A stretch of DNA of 5,871 nucleotides from Pseudomonadota bacterium (GTDB taxonomy: Bacteria > Pseudomonadota > Gammaproteobacteria > SZUA-229): NCBI GenBank assembly GCA_015222965.1, contig JADFWF010000235.1:1-5871 (forward strand), in the 5' to 3' direction. The position numbers and the translations under genes are program-made. A model generated the notes under the pieces. The model was not told the DNA's origin. It saw only the letters and a list, made by a program, of their open reading frames with translations, and ran no database searches. This document shows positions 5,737 through 5,871 of the stretch, piece by piece (position 1 is the stretch's first letter; each line of letters opens with the position of its first letter).

Positions 5737-5871
5737 TCAGGATACCTCGGCTTTTACAGTGCTCTCTACCATCTTAACTTCTTCGCCTTTTACGAAGAAA
5801 CTGATGATATAGAGGATGAGTCCTATCAGGAATATCAGACCTGCACCTTCACGCATCCAGTAGAATATTTC
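5737..5871 (-). CDS. norB: C-terminal end of probable nitric oxide reductase subunit B (NorB), partial
   Basis: The reverse strand is open from the right window edge to a TGA at 5737-5739, giving 44 residues that begin EIFYWMREGAGLIFLIG and end in a charged tail (KAEVS). The segment reads as the last transmembrane helix of a haem-copper oxidase-type subunit I. The W-x-R-x-x-G-x-x-F-x-x-G pattern resembles the C-terminus of cNorB proteins as I remember them, where the last helix follows a WxRxPGD-like loop. NorB is the inner-membrane catalytic subunit that reduces 2 NO to N2O at a haem b3/non-haem iron site. The assignment rests partly on context, because norQ, norD and norE homologues follow immediately. 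None of the catalytic histidines fall inside the window, so a qNor or another haem-copper subunit I cannot be excluded. The start lies beyond 5871. Confidence 0.72.
   Translation of the reverse strand, partial: EIFYWMREGAGLIFLIGLILYIISFFVKGEEVKMVESTVKAEVS

Overview
The window looks like the distal part of a nitric oxide reductase (nor) cluster from a denitrifying or NO-detoxifying proteobacterium. A gammaproteobacterium is my best guess, from the moderate base composition and gene style, but no taxonomic marker is present. Every supported gene lies on the minus strand, so transcription runs from high to low coordinates, and coding density is very high.

In transcription order: (1) the last 44 codons of a probable norB, the haem-copper catalytic subunit, enter from the right edge (5737-5871). 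(2) A clear intrinsic terminator hairpin with a T7 tract follows (about 5686-5718). (3) A second, tightly packed gene run begins just after it: a three-helix membrane protein of unknown function (5281-5649), a NorE/cytochrome oxidase subunit III-like protein (4663-5253), a small oxidase subunit IV-like/NorF-like protein (4406-4666), the MoxR-type AAA+ ATPase NorQ (3581-4378), a one-helix 67-residue protein starting with GTG (3376-3579), a second NorE-like protein (2761-3357), a second subunit IV-like protein (2471-2761), a zinc-ribbon plus one-helix miniprotein (2246-2446), the VWA-domain protein NorD (388-2241), and an AT-rich lipoprotein (21-377).

From family knowledge, NorQ (AAA+) and NorD (VWA/MIDAS) act together as an ATP-driven assembly machine that matures the NorB active site, which contains non-haem iron. 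NorE and NorF-like proteins are membrane accessories that support NO reductase activity. norC and most of norB would lie beyond the right edge.

The unusual part is the layout. There are two complete but divergent NorE + subunit IV-like pairs, one before and one after norQ. norQ and norD are separated by four genes rather than adjacent. Four small, poorly characterised genes (three-helix protein, one-helix protein, zinc ribbon, lipoprotein) are woven into the same run, and a terminator separates norB from its maturation genes. No RNA genes, CRISPR arrays, insertion sequences or intergenic stretches over 100 bases are visible.
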